Position numbers and translations under genes: made by a program. From positions 434,001 through 498,000 of the forward strand of contig NZ_SSOM01000067.1 in NCBI RefSeq assembly GCF_029871235.1: DNA of 64,000 bases. The letters run 5' to 3'. This document shows, piece by piece, positions 8,959 through 22,810 of this stretch (position 1 is its first letter; the number at the start of each line of letters is the position of its first letter). Origin of the DNA: Pseudomonas sp. BN411 (GTDB taxonomy: Bacteria > Pseudomonadota > Gammaproteobacteria > Pseudomonadales > Pseudomonadaceae). The notes beneath the pieces were generated by a model. The model ran no database searches. It was not told the origin of the DNA and saw only the letters and a list, made by a program, of their open reading frames with translations.

Positions 8959-10005
8959 TCACTTGCGTGCTTCGAGGATCAGGTTGAACGGCGTTTCCGT
9001 GGCTCGGCGGAAGCTGGTGAAGCCGGCCTCCTCGAACACCTTGCGCAGGCGTGCTTCGCCGGCCTGGGCGCCGAGGCCGAGTCCGACTTCCTGAGACAGG
9101 GAATTGGGTGTGCAGATGAAGGTTGAGGCCGAGTAGAACAGGCGCCCCACCGGCGTCATGTTGTCGTCGAGATGATCGTGGGCGAAGGGTTCGACCAGAA
9201 GCACGGTGCCGTCGGGTTTCAACGTCTGATAGGCATGCCGGGCGGCACCCACCGGGTCGCCCATGTCGTGCAGGCAGTCGAAGTAGCAGATCAGGTCGAA
9301 CCCGTCGCCGGGGTAGTCCTTGGCGCTGGCCTGGACGAAGGTCGCGCGGTCCGCCACACCGCCATCCTGGGCCCGCCGGTTGGCGGTCTCGATGGAGGGG
9401 CCGTGGTAGTCGAAACCGATGAAGCGCGAGGCGGGAAAGGCCTGGGCCAGGATCACGGTGGATGCGCCGTGGCCGCAGCCGACGTCGGCGACCTTGGCGC
9501 CAGCCTGGAGCTTGTCCACCACACCATCCAGTGACGGTAGCCACTCGGCTACAAGGTGGGCGCGGTAGCCGGGGCGGAAGAAGCGCTCGGTGCCGCTGAA
9601 CATGCAGGGGTGGTGATCGCCCCAGGCGAGGGCGCCATCGCCGCGCATGGCTTTCACCAGCTTGTCCTTGTCGTGGAAGAGCGCCGCGATGACCGAAGCA
9701 CCGCCGGCCACGTACACCGGCGAGTCTTCCACGGCCAGGGCGAGCGCCTGTTCTTCCGGCAGGCGGAAGCGCCCGTTGTCGTGCTCCATGTAGCCGGAAG
9801 CGGCGTGGGCGCTCAGCCATTCGCGCAGCAGGCGCGCGTTGCAACCGGTGCGGCTGGCCAACTCGTCCGGGCTTACCGGCTGGCTGTCGGCCATGGCGCG
9901 ATACAGGCCGAGTTCGTCGCCGACGATGATATTGGCGAGCATCGCTGCGCCACCCATGTCGGAGACCAGCTTGCCCATGAACTCGTTGAGCCTGGATTCG
10001 TCCAT
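8959..10005 (-). CDS. Class I SAM-dependent methyltransferase with N-terminal winged-helix domain
   Basis: The 348-residue product has an N-terminal winged-helix-like segment (about residues 5-90, including ELASRTGCNARLLREWLSA) and a C-terminal Rossmann methyltransferase domain with the SAM loop VADVGCGHGAS and the acidic motif FDLICYFDCLHDM. This layout is seen in O- and C-methyltransferases of the plant-type dimerisation group. The start at 10005 is chosen for a GGAGG site immediately upstream; a longer frame would add 41 low-complexity residues without support. The substrate is unknown. Its neighbours (ppnN and a hypothetical gene) give no metabolic hint. Confidence 0.82.
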   Translation of the reverse strand: MDESRLNEFMGKLVSDMGGAAMLANIIVGDELGLYRAMADSQPVSPDELASRTGCNARLLREWLSAHAASGYMEHDNGRFRLPEEQALALAVEDSPVYVAGGASVIAALFHDKDKLVKAMRGDGALAWGDHHPCMFSGTERFFRPGYRAHLVAEWLPSLDGVVDKLQAGAKVADVGCGHGASTVILAQAFPASRFIGFDYHGPSIETANRRAQDGGVADRATFVQASAKDYPGDGFDLICYFDCLHDMGDPVGAARHAYQTLKPDGTVLLVEPFAHDHLDDNMTPVGRLFYSASTFICTPNSLSQEVGLGLGAQAGEARLRKVFEEAGFTSFRRATETPFNLILEARK

Positions 10006-10220
10006 TGCCTGTCCTCCTTCGATGAGCGGGCAGCTAGCGAAAAGCGGCGGGGAGCGTGGAGAGACTGTGGAAGGAGCCGCGGCAGCCGAGTCGTGTGTAG
10101 CTGGAGTGGCCCCCTCCGTGTCCCGCAATCACGGGACACTTTCAGTTTAGTGGCCAGCCAATGGCTTATTGCCGGCCGGTCAGGCCAGCCGATGAGTGGC
10201 CGGCGGTCGGCAGCCAGCGG

Positions 10221-10715
10221 TCAGACGTAGATGCTGACCCCGCCCTTGGCCTGCAGCCAGTCGCGGTAGGTGGTCAGGGAGTTCGTTTTCTTGTCGCCGT
10301 CGTAGCCGACGAAACCGAGGCCGCTGTCCTTCTCGTCGAAGCCGGCGTCGATCAGCTTCTGCACCTTGTCCTTGAGCTTCAGGGCTTCGTCGCGGTCCAG
10401 CTCGGCGACATCCGGCAGCTGGATCTTGTCGGCGCCGCCAGTTGATGGGGTCGTCTTCGTGGGCTGGGTGCCGCTGAAATGGCTGCCGCCGATGGCATTG
10501 CCACCGCCGCTCATGGCGCGGAACAGGCCGCCACGGCTCTGGGCGATCAGGGCGTTGGCATAGCGGCGCAGGTCGGCCACCGGGTCCTGGGTGGCGGTCG
10601 ATTTGTCTGCGGCCTTGGACTCGGTCTTATCTGTGCCGGTGCTGTTGCTGCTGTTGCTCCGGGAGGCGAGACCGAGGTAGCTGGAAATGGCCGAATTGGT
10701 GGAAATGGTGGTCAT
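10221..10715 (-). CDS. Hypothetical protein, Ser/Thr-rich N-terminus
   Basis: The 164-residue protein is not one I can assign. Residues 1-50 are rich in Ser, Thr, Asn and Lys (SNSSNSTGTDKTESKAADKS) and probably disordered. A helical stretch ADLRRYANALIAQSRGG follows, then a charged helix (ELDRDEALKLKDKVQKLIDAGF) and the end GGVSIYV. There is no signal peptide or membrane segment. GAGGAAC upstream supports the start at 10715. It is divergent from lhr with about 200 bases between starts. Codon use looks like its neighbours, so it is probably real. Confidence 0.6.
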   Translation of the reverse strand: MTTISTNSAISSYLGLASRSNSSNSTGTDKTESKAADKSTATQDPVADLRRYANALIAQSRGGLFRAMSGGGNAIGGSHFSGTQPTKTTPSTGGADKIQLPDVAELDRDEALKLKDKVQKLIDAGFDEKDSGLGFVGYDGDKKTNSLTTYRDWLQAKGGVSIYV

Positions 10716-10922
10716 GGCAGTTCCTCTGCGCGATCTGACCACCTGATCAGCATTATTCGGGCCAGTTTGCTGAAAGGCCCGTGGCTGCTGGGACTTTGAG
10801 TACTAGCGTGCCAATACTGCGGCAGGGGCTTGCCGTCGACAGGCAACAGTCTGCCGGATAGGGCGGCGACCATCGGTCCGTCTCCCTTGAGCGGTGGTTG
10901 CGGGCCAACCATAGTGGGAGCC

Positions 10923-15414
<4,492 letters not shown>

Positions 15415-15441
15415 GGGGAGAATTCGGGGCTGGGCCAACTT

Positions 15442-15631
15442 CCCTCACCCCAACCCCGCTCTGCGCCCCGGCCAGCTCGCTTCGCTCCCAGGCGCTCATC
15501 GGCACCGAAAGCAGTGCTTTCGAAAGCGTGCCTCTTCGCCCCAGAGGGAGAGGGGGCTGTCCGTGCCTCGGGATGACCGGCATGTGTCACCCCTCTCCCT
15601 TCGGGAGAGGGGCCGGGGGTGAGGGGTGTAT
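15442..15631. repeat. Family C plus family D repeats downstream of lhr (no gene in 15415-15773)
   Basis: A full family C element (15442-15561) is followed by a family D element (15585-15631; GTCACCCCTCTCCCTTCGGG, then GAGAGGGGCCGGGGGTGAG). The same two families occur in the 2.8-3.15 kb block. The CTCTCCCTTCGGGAGAG core is a perfect hairpin and could act at the 3' end of the lhr transcript. The rest of this 359-base gap shows no gene, only the DnaA-box pair described separately. Confidence 0.8.
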
Positions 15632-15731
15632 CAGCCGGCGCGGACGTCCTTAACCACTTGAAACCGCTCAGAAATTGACCCGAGGCGCGCAGCCCCGCGC
15701 GACATCTGGCCCCTGGCCATCTCCCGACAGG

Positions 15732-15798
15732 TTATCCACAGCTTCATCCACCGTTTTTGTGGGTAGACGCCGATCAGGCTTCGTTGGATTTATCCACA
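15732..15798 (+). other. Two perfect DnaA-box sequences 58 bases apart
   Basis: TTATCCACA occurs at 15732-15740 and again at 15790-15798, the second inside the 3' end of the Mut7-C gene. A partial reverse box (TGTGGGTA) lies between. Two boxes do not make an origin, and no dnaA, dnaN or AT-rich unwinding element is near. They could be a minor DnaA-binding site or coincidence. Confidence 0.3.
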
Positions 15799-16532
15799 AC
15801 CATCAAGGGCGCGAGCAGCGTACACATGCTTCGCCAGTGGGAGCCTTCCCAGTACAGGCGATCACAGGCGGCGCAACTGAGGAAGCGTGAGTAGAGCGAG
15901 CCGATGCGCGGCGGCAGGCGCGGGCGGGCCAGTTCCGGGGCGATTTCCTGCAGCGGGTGGTTGCAGTGCAGGCAGCGGCTGAAGGGGTTGGCGCTGCGGG
16001 CCAGGTCCAGACGCTCGAACAGCTCGCGCAGTTGCAGCGAGGGTTTCAGGGCATGCACGTAACAGCCGTGAGTGATGATGCGGCGCTTGAGCAGCTCGCG
16101 GTCGCGGGTCAGCACGATGCGCCCTTCATGGGCCGAGATCTCGGCGATCTGGCCGTCTTCGAAGCCGTTGTCGTAGAGCGTGTCGAAGCCGCACATGCGC
16201 AGCAGGCTGGCCAAGCCGCCGAGGTGCGCGTCGGCGACGAAGCGCAGCACCCGCAGCGGGCGAGCGCGGACCATGAGCAGCGGGCTGATGTCCAGCGTCT
16301 CGAACTTGGGATAGACCGCCACCCGGTCGCCGTCGAGGATTACCCGCTCGAAGCCCACCGACTCGCCGTTGAGCAGCACCAGTTCGACTTCGGTGTGCGG
16401 CACGCCCAGTGCCTCGATCATGTGCTTGACGGTGGCCGCCCGGGCGCAGGCGCAGGTGAAGGCCTGTCGGCGCCGTCCGGCCGGCAGAAAGTCGTTGAGC
16501 TCTTCGTAGAAACGGAATGTTGCCCTGACCAT
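15774..16532 (-). CDS. Mut7-C ubiquitin-like/RNase domain protein with zinc ribbon
   Basis: The 252-residue protein has three parts. Residues 1-80 form a ubiquitin-like Mut7-C domain (RATFRFYEELNDFLP ... GDRVAVYPKFE). Residues about 90-180 form the Mut7-C RNase (PIN-like) domain with acidic residues in FVADAHLGGLASLLRMCGFD and ILTRDRELLKRR. A C-terminal zinc ribbon has CLHCNHPL and CAACDRLYW. The family is predicted to cut RNA and is widespread but little studied. The start at 16532 has only a weak ribosome site; an upstream in-frame start at 16589 would overlap the peroxiredoxin stop. It lies 54 bases beyond the peroxiredoxin on the same strand. Confidence 0.82.
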   Translation of the reverse strand: MVRATFRFYEELNDFLPAGRRRQAFTCACARAATVKHMIEALGVPHTEVELVLLNGESVGFERVILDGDRVAVYPKFETLDISPLLMVRARPLRVLRFVADAHLGGLASLLRMCGFDTLYDNGFEDGQIAEISAHEGRIVLTRDRELLKRRIITHGCYVHALKPSLQLRELFERLDLARSANPFSRCLHCNHPLQEIAPELARPRLPPRIGSLYSRFLSCAACDRLYWEGSHWRSMCTLLAPLMVVDKSNEA

Positions 16533-16556
16533 GCAGGACAGTATGGCAGGCCGTGG

Positions 16557-16578
16557 CGCGCCCTCCGTGGAGGGCGCG
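16557..16578 (-). other. GC-rich hairpin between the peroxiredoxin and Mut7-C genes
   Basis: CGCGCCCTCC and GGAGGGCGCG pair perfectly around a GT loop 7 bases past the peroxiredoxin stop. No T-run follows on the minus strand, so this may be a processing or partial-termination hairpin that lowers expression of the downstream gene. Confidence 0.5.
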
Positions 16579-16585
16579 CGAGCGG

Positions 16586-17239
16586 TCATTTCGGCTGGGC
16601 GACGACCCGCAGGTAGGGCTTCAGGGTCTTGTAGCCATCGGGGTACTTCTTCTTCGCGTCTTCGTCGGACACCGAGGTGGGGATGATCACGTCGTCACCC
16701 GGACGCCAGTTCACCGGCGTCGCCACCGTGTGCTTGGCGTTGAGCTGCAGCGAGTCCAGCAGGCGCAGCACCTCGTCGAAGTTGCGGCCGGCGCTCATGG
16801 GGTAGATGAGCATGGCCTTGACCTTCTTGTCCGGGCCGATGATGAACACCGAACGCACCGTGGCGTTGTCCACGGCGGTGCGCGGGCCGGCGCTGGCGTT
16901 GGGGTGGATCATGTCGTAGAGCTTGGCCACCACCAGGTTGTCGTCGCCGATCATCGGGTAGTTGACCGCGTGCCCCTGGGTTTCCTCGATATCACCCACC
17001 CATTTGCGGTGGTCGCTGACCGGGTCCACGGAGAGGCCGATCACCTTGGTATTGCGCTTGTCGAATTCGGGTTTGAGCTTGGCCATGTAGCCCAGCTCAG
17101 TGGTGCAGACCGGGGTGAAGTCCTTCGGGTGGGAGAACAGGATGGCCCACTGGTCACCGATCCACTGGTGGAAATTGATGGTGCCTTCGGTGCTGTCCAC
17201 GGTGAAATCGGGCGCTTCATCACCAATGCGGATTGCCAT
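16586..17239 (-). CDS. 1-Cys peroxiredoxin (Prx6 family)
   Basis: The 217-residue cytoplasmic peroxidase reduces hydrogen peroxide and organic hydroperoxides. The peroxidatic Cys45 lies in the signature HPKDFTPVCTTE, with Thr42 as partner. The conserved Arg is in the NATVRSVFIIGPDKKV region. The long C-terminal domain (VATPVNWRPGDDVIIP ... YLRVVAQPK) is typical of Prx6 rather than AhpC. A strong AAAGGAGG ribosome site precedes the ATG. It is followed after a hairpin by the Mut7-C gene and is divergent from the GYD gene. No OxyR site was recognised. Confidence 0.93.
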   Translation of the reverse strand: MAIRIGDEAPDFTVDSTEGTINFHQWIGDQWAILFSHPKDFTPVCTTELGYMAKLKPEFDKRNTKVIGLSVDPVSDHRKWVGDIEETQGHAVNYPMIGDDNLVVAKLYDMIHPNASAGPRTAVDNATVRSVFIIGPDKKVKAMLIYPMSAGRNFDEVLRLLDSLQLNAKHTVATPVNWRPGDDVIIPTSVSDEDAKKKYPDGYKTLKPYLRVVAQPK

Positions 17240-17557
17240 GTACGTCCTCCTTTGTGTCTGGCTGTCGGGGGCTACCGCGAGGGCAGCACAGATCGCGGCG
17301 AGCCTTGTGGCCTGCCGGGGCTAACAGTATAGGTCGGGGTTTCGAGGCTGCCCGGAAGGCGGAAGATCAGCGGTCATGCACCGATTCCCGGGGGTGCTAT
17401 TCCTACCCGAAGGAGGTCGTCGGAAGCATGTTTGTCGACAGGGCCCGTGGCGGGTCGCGCCTGGTGGGCATGCATGGCCGGGAGAATGTCGGCCTTCTTC
17501 CGATGCAGTGGCTTCCGTAATCGGACCGTCGCTCTGCAACGCAACTGGAGCGAAGAC
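17240..17557. other. Intergenic region between divergent peroxiredoxin and GYD genes
   Basis: This 318-base gap must hold the promoters of both divergent genes. I see no repeats of the window's families and no clear terminator. A sequence at about 17513-17531 (TTCCGTAATCGGACCG) has a partial likeness to the island's 18-bp motif but lacks the CTAGTCC half, so I do not call it a site. Confidence 0.4.
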
Positions 17558-17845
17558 ATGGCTACCTTCATCACGCTGGCGACTTTCACCGATCAGGGCA
17601 TTCGCAACGTCAAGGATTCCCCGGACCGCTTCGTAGCTTTCAAAGGGTTGGCCGAGCAGCTTGGCCTTTCGGTCAAGACCGCCTACTGGACAGTGGGCAG
17701 CTACGACCTGGTGCTGATTGTCGAAGGGGACGAGGCGGCGGCGACCACCTTGCTGCTCAAGACGGGCCAGTTGGGCAATGTCAGGACGCAGACACTGCGC
17801 GGCTACTCGGAGCAGGAGTTCCGGCGCCTGCTCGGCGGCCTGTAG
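17558..17845 (+). CDS. GYD domain-containing protein
   Basis: The 95-residue protein matches the GYD family (ATFITLATFTDQGIRNVKDS ... YWTVGSYDLVLIVEGDD-type core), small dimeric alpha/beta-barrel proteins with unknown role, often beside catabolic or regulatory genes. The family-naming motif appears as GSYD at about residues 47-50. The start at 17558 has GGAGCGAAG upstream; a longer frame from 17432 would add implausible sequence. It ends 50 bases from the convergent EthD-like gene. Confidence 0.8.
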   Translation: MATFITLATFTDQGIRNVKDSPDRFVAFKGLAEQLGLSVKTAYWTVGSYDLVLIVEGDEAAATTLLLKTGQLGNVRTQTLRGYSEQEFRRLLGGL

Positions 17846-17895
17846 CAGGACCTGCCCACGAACGGGGAGCAGCCGGACGGCCGCTCCCCTTGGGC

Positions 17896-18615
17896 TCAAA
17901 GCGAGGCCGCGGTCTTGAGCACGTACTGGCTGGTGGGGAGTACGTCGAGTTTGTCGAAGTCGATGAAGCGATTGCAGCTGTCCATCATCGCCGCGAGGTT
18001 CTGCTGGAACTTCGCCTCGTCTCCCGGTGCATCGAAGAAGGCCATGGGATCGGTCATGGCGGCCGGCGGGAAGGCTTCCTCGACTATCGCGTCCACCGGT
18101 GCGGCGCCGTGGGTAAGGGCGCGCACCACCAGGTTCTGCACGTAGAGGAAATTGTCCTGGGTGTCGATGGCGACCCGCGTGTGGTGGTTGCGCCAGATAT
18201 CCAGCCAGGCGTCGCGGGTCAGGCGCGGCGGGCAGCTGAGGAAGGCGATCTGCGAGAAACCGTGGGTGCGCTGGCCGACGTGGGCGGGGAAGCGGGTATT
18301 GCGAATCACCACCGATTCGCTCACCAGGTAGGCCGCCAGGCGGCTGGAAACCGCCTTCAGGACGTCATCGAAGGGGCGGCGCACGTCGGTGTTGGCGCTG
18401 TCGGCCCAGAGCGACAGGGTAGCGTCCGGCAGCGGCCGGTTGTTTTCCTGGCGCAGGCCGGCGGCGGGAGCGACGTCGGCGTCGGCCAGGTTCACCTGCA
18501 GGCCACGGGCGCCCAGGGTGAAGAGCTGCTCGGCGACTGCACCACGCAGGCGCTGGGAGAAGCTGTCGAGGCTGTCCTGCGGGTCGCGCCACAGGGTGTA
18601 GATGATCTTTTCCAC
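17896..18615 (-). CDS. EthD-like dimeric alpha/beta-barrel protein
   Basis: The 239-residue protein contains two ferredoxin-like halves of the EthD type. The second is clear in QIAFLSCPPRLTRDAWLDIW followed by RNHHTRVAIDTQ, with the W-x3-H-x3-A pattern of the family. EthD proteins accompany oxygenase and steroid-type catabolic genes; their chemistry is mostly unknown. Translation starts at GTG 18615, preceded by AACAACAAGGA, which serves as both CA motif and ribosome site. An 18-bp island motif lies 59 bases upstream. These two signals make it the left-most member of the island's regulon. It is divergent from the EF-G gene. Confidence 0.8.
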   Translation of the reverse strand: MEKIIYTLWRDPQDSLDSFSQRLRGAVAEQLFTLGARGLQVNLADADVAPAAGLRQENNRPLPDATLSLWADSANTDVRRPFDDVLKAVSSRLAAYLVSESVVIRNTRFPAHVGQRTHGFSQIAFLSCPPRLTRDAWLDIWRNHHTRVAIDTQDNFLYVQNLVVRALTHGAAPVDAIVEEAFPPAAMTDPMAFFDAPGDEAKFQQNLAAMMDSCNRFIDFDKLDVLPTSQYVLKTAASL

Positions 18616-18625
18616 GGCAAGGTCC

Positions 18626-18633
18626 TTGTTGTT
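18626..18633 (-). promoter_or_regulatory. CA motif (Hfq/Crc target) before the EthD-like gene
   Basis: On the minus strand this reads AACAACAA, ending 10 bases before the GTG start and running into AAGGA. AAnAAnAA is the established Hfq/Crc translational-repression motif of Pseudomonas. Confidence 0.65.
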
Positions 18634-18674
18634 ATGGGTGCGCCCAGACCATGCGGCCTGGCGCGCGGTCCGGC

Positions 18675-18692
18675 ATCGTCCGCCCGGACTAG
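18675..18692 (-). promoter_or_regulatory. Island 18-bp motif upstream of the EthD-like gene
   Basis: On the minus strand: CTAGTCCGGGCGGACGAT. It matches every defined position of the consensus CTAGTCCnnnCGGACGAT and lies 59 bases before the start codon, in the gene's orientation. It contains the dyad GTCC-N4-GGAC. Confidence 0.7.
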
Positions 18693-18882
18693 CGGATGAG
18701 TGGCCGGTGGTGTGGTCGAGGCGGTGCTAGCGTTAGGGGAGGGGACGTGCGGTCTTGGGGACTGTCATTCCCTTGCAGCAGGCCATTTGCCCACAACCCT
18801 TGTACTCGAACCCGGTGCCGGTGGCACCGCCGGTGTGCGTGCGGCCCTGCCATAACTCATAACCCGCACGGAGGTGATTGCC

Positions 18883-20985
<2,103 letters not shown>

Positions 20986-20986
20986 G

Positions 20987-21283
20987 TAGGTTGTGGCGGG
21001 CGGCGTTCCGCTAGAGCGAAGCGAAACCCAACGATCGAAGCCGCAACGTTGGGCCTCGTTCCTCGGACCAACCTACGGCAGATCTTCGATCTGCATGGCG
21101 AATGAATTCGCCCCTACAGGTGATGTGCTCCCACATCCCACAGGAGCGACGGACCTTGCGTAGGTTGTGGTAGAGCGAAGCGAAACCCAACGATCGAGAC
21201 CGCAATGTTGGGCCTCGTTCCTCGGACCAACCTACGGCAGATCTTCGATCTGCATTAGCGAATGAATTCGCCCCCACAGGAAG
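20987..21283. repeat. Tandem pair of family B + family A repeats
   Basis: Two near-identical modules follow the EF-G stop. Each has a family B inverted pair (TAGGTTGTGG ... GCGAAACCCAACGATCGA ... CCAACCTACGG) running directly into family A (GCAGATCTTCGATCTGCAT, then GCGAATGAATTCGCCCC). They occupy 20987-21120 and 21159-21283. Duplication of the whole B+A module shows that the two families can move or amplify as a unit. Confidence 0.8.
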
Positions 21284-21312
21284 AGCCCCTGCCGTTGTGC
21301 CATCCAAAAAAG

Positions 21313-21336
21313 AAAACGGGCCCGAAGGCCCGTTTT
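21313..21336 (-). terminator. Rho-independent terminator of the luciferase-like gene
   Basis: AAAACGGGCC and GGCCCGTTTT form a perfect stem around a short loop. On the minus strand a TTTTCTTTTTT tract follows. It lies about 25 bases past the stop of the luciferase-like gene; it may also work on the plus strand. Confidence 0.85.
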
Positions 21337-21360
21337 CCATTCCTCACTCCGCTGCTCAGG

Positions 21361-22488
21361 TCAGTCCTTCTGTTTGCGGAAGTAGGGAATCACGTGTTCG
21401 CCGATGTTCTTCAGCGTCTCGAGCTGTGCCCACTGGGGCACGGTGCCCATCTGGCAGATGAAGAGGATTTCGTCGGCGCCGGCGTCGATCAGGCGCTGCA
21501 CATAGCCGATGCAGTCGCTCACGGTGCCGTAGGCATGGTTGGGGTTCATCATCGCCATGGTCGGGTCGGAGAAGTCGACCTTGACCTCCTCGGAGGCGAA
21601 GCGCGACTTGATCACCGCCTGGCCGTTGCCGTCGACGAAGGTGTCGTCCTTCCACTTCTCCGGGTCCGGACGTTCGCCGCCGGCGTACCAGTAGGCCAGG
21701 GATTCCATGAAGTAGCGCTGGCCACGAATGCCGATGTGGCGGGCCTTCTCGTTGTCTTCCAGAACGATGGCCGGGCACAGGGCGGCGATGTGGCGATTCG
21801 GGCGGAAACCAACCTGGTTCTTCTCGTCACGGTTGTCCCAGGCTTCGTGATACACGGCCACTTTCTTGGCGATTTCCTCCGGGCCGCCGAAGCCCAGCAC
21901 CAGGGCGCCCATGCCGCGGCCGCCAGCGTTCTTCAGCGACTCGGTGTTGGTGCAGGCCAGGTACATCGGCGGATGCGGGTCCTGGTAGGGCTTGGGATGG
22001 ATCGGGCGCTTGGGGATCTTCACGAAGTCGCCGTTATGTTCGATCTCGTCCTGCACGAACATCTTCGGGATCAGGTACATGGCTTCGTCGATCTGCGGTT
22101 GCAGGGTGGCCAGGTCGTAGCCGAAGGTGCCGGCTTCCTGCTGGGTACCGCCCTTGCCCACGCCGAAATGCACACGGCCCTTGGACAGCAGGTCGAGGGT
22201 GGCGATGCGCTCAGCCACTTTCACCGGGTGGTTCATGGCCGGCGGCAGGCAGACCACGCCGTGGCCGATGCCGATGCGCTCGGTTTTGCCGGCGACGAAG
22301 GCCAGCATGGTTTCCGGCGCCGACATGTGGGAGTAGTTGGTCAGCGCGGTGTGTTCCACGCACCAGAAGTTGTCGAAACCGAGCTTGTCGGCGAGCACGG
22401 CCTGCTCGACGGTTTCGTCGAAGATGCGACGGTCGCCTTCGCGGCTGCTGTCGATCGTCTGTGCCTCGTAGATCAGGGAGAATTTCAT
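21361..22488 (-). CDS. Luciferase-like (LLM class) flavin-dependent oxidoreductase
   Basis: The 375-residue protein is a TIM-barrel luciferase-like monooxygenase that would use reduced FMN and oxygen to hydroxylate or lactonise a substrate. Family features include FWCVEHTALTNYSHMSAPETMLAFVAGKT cut as EHTAL, then IGIGHGVVCLP, HPVKVAERIATLDLLSKGR and VHFGVGKGG. The flavin reductase 1.8 kb away could supply FMNH2. The start at 22488 (MKFSLIYE) is preceded by a CA motif and, 85 bases up, an island 18-bp motif, so it is a single-gene unit of the regulon. It ends at a strong terminator. Substrate unknown; Baeyer-Villiger-type oxidation of a cyclic ketone is one possibility. Confidence 0.85.
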   Translation of the reverse strand: MKFSLIYEAQTIDSSREGDRRIFDETVEQAVLADKLGFDNFWCVEHTALTNYSHMSAPETMLAFVAGKTERIGIGHGVVCLPPAMNHPVKVAERIATLDLLSKGRVHFGVGKGGTQQEAGTFGYDLATLQPQIDEAMYLIPKMFVQDEIEHNGDFVKIPKRPIHPKPYQDPHPPMYLACTNTESLKNAGGRGMGALVLGFGGPEEIAKKVAVYHEAWDNRDEKNQVGFRPNRHIAALCPAIVLEDNEKARHIGIRGQRYFMESLAYWYAGGERPDPEKWKDDTFVDGNGQAVIKSRFASEEVKVDFSDPTMAMMNPNHAYGTVSDCIGYVQRLIDAGADEILFICQMGTVPQWAQLETLKNIGEHVIPYFRKQKD

Positions 22489-22499
22489 GCGCTTGGCCC

Positions 22500-22507
22500 T
22501 TGTTGTT
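22500..22507 (-). promoter_or_regulatory. CA motif before the luciferase-like gene
   Basis: Minus strand AACAACAA, 11 bases before the ATG at 22488 and followed by AGGGCC. It fits an Hfq/Crc site covering the ribosome-binding region. Confidence 0.65.
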
Positions 22508-22573
22508 CTTCGATCGGTCAACCCGGAGATGTCGGGTCTTGAGCGCATGGTGTGGGATCGAAAACCGCGCTGA

Positions 22574-22591
22574 ATCCCCCAAAGAGACTAG
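22574..22591 (-). promoter_or_regulatory. Island 18-bp motif upstream of the luciferase-like gene
   Basis: Minus strand CTAGTCTCTTTGGGGGAT. The left half matches 6 of 7 and the right half 5 of 8. It lies 85 bases before the start codon in gene orientation. Confidence 0.5.
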
Positions 22592-22648
22592 TCATCTTGA
22601 TGCCCCGCACAGCACGACGCCCGCGCGGGGCGGGCGTCGTGGCGAGGC

Positions 22649-22789
22649 GGGTTCGCCAGCAAGCTGGCTCCTACGTAGGAGCGAGCTTGCTCGCGAATCG
22701 CGATCTCAGGACCGTAGGATGTGGTGGAGCGGAGCGATACCCATCACCGCGGATTGATGGGTATCGCAAGCTCCACCCATCCTACAGAA
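22649..22789. repeat. Family E and family F palindromic repeats
   Basis: 22649-22708 is family E: two inverted units built on AGCAAGCTGGCTCCTAC and GTAGGAGCGAGCTTGCTCGC. 22713-22789 is family F: GTAGGATGTGGTGGAGC paired with GCTCCACCCATCCTAC. They fill the gap between the luciferase-like promoter region and the 3' end of the HsaA-like gene. The 322-base gap holds no gene. Confidence 0.75.
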
Positions 22790-22810
22790 GCTAGCTCTTG
22801 CGCAAAGGGA

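Noticed and set aside
17513-17531. Possible island motif upstream of the GYD gene
   Set aside because: Only the CGGAC-like half resembles the consensus; the CTAGTCC half is missing and the position is closer to the start than in true sites.
22649-22789. CRISPR-like array
   Set aside because: The repeats here and elsewhere are palindromic elements of different length with no regular spacers and no cas genes.
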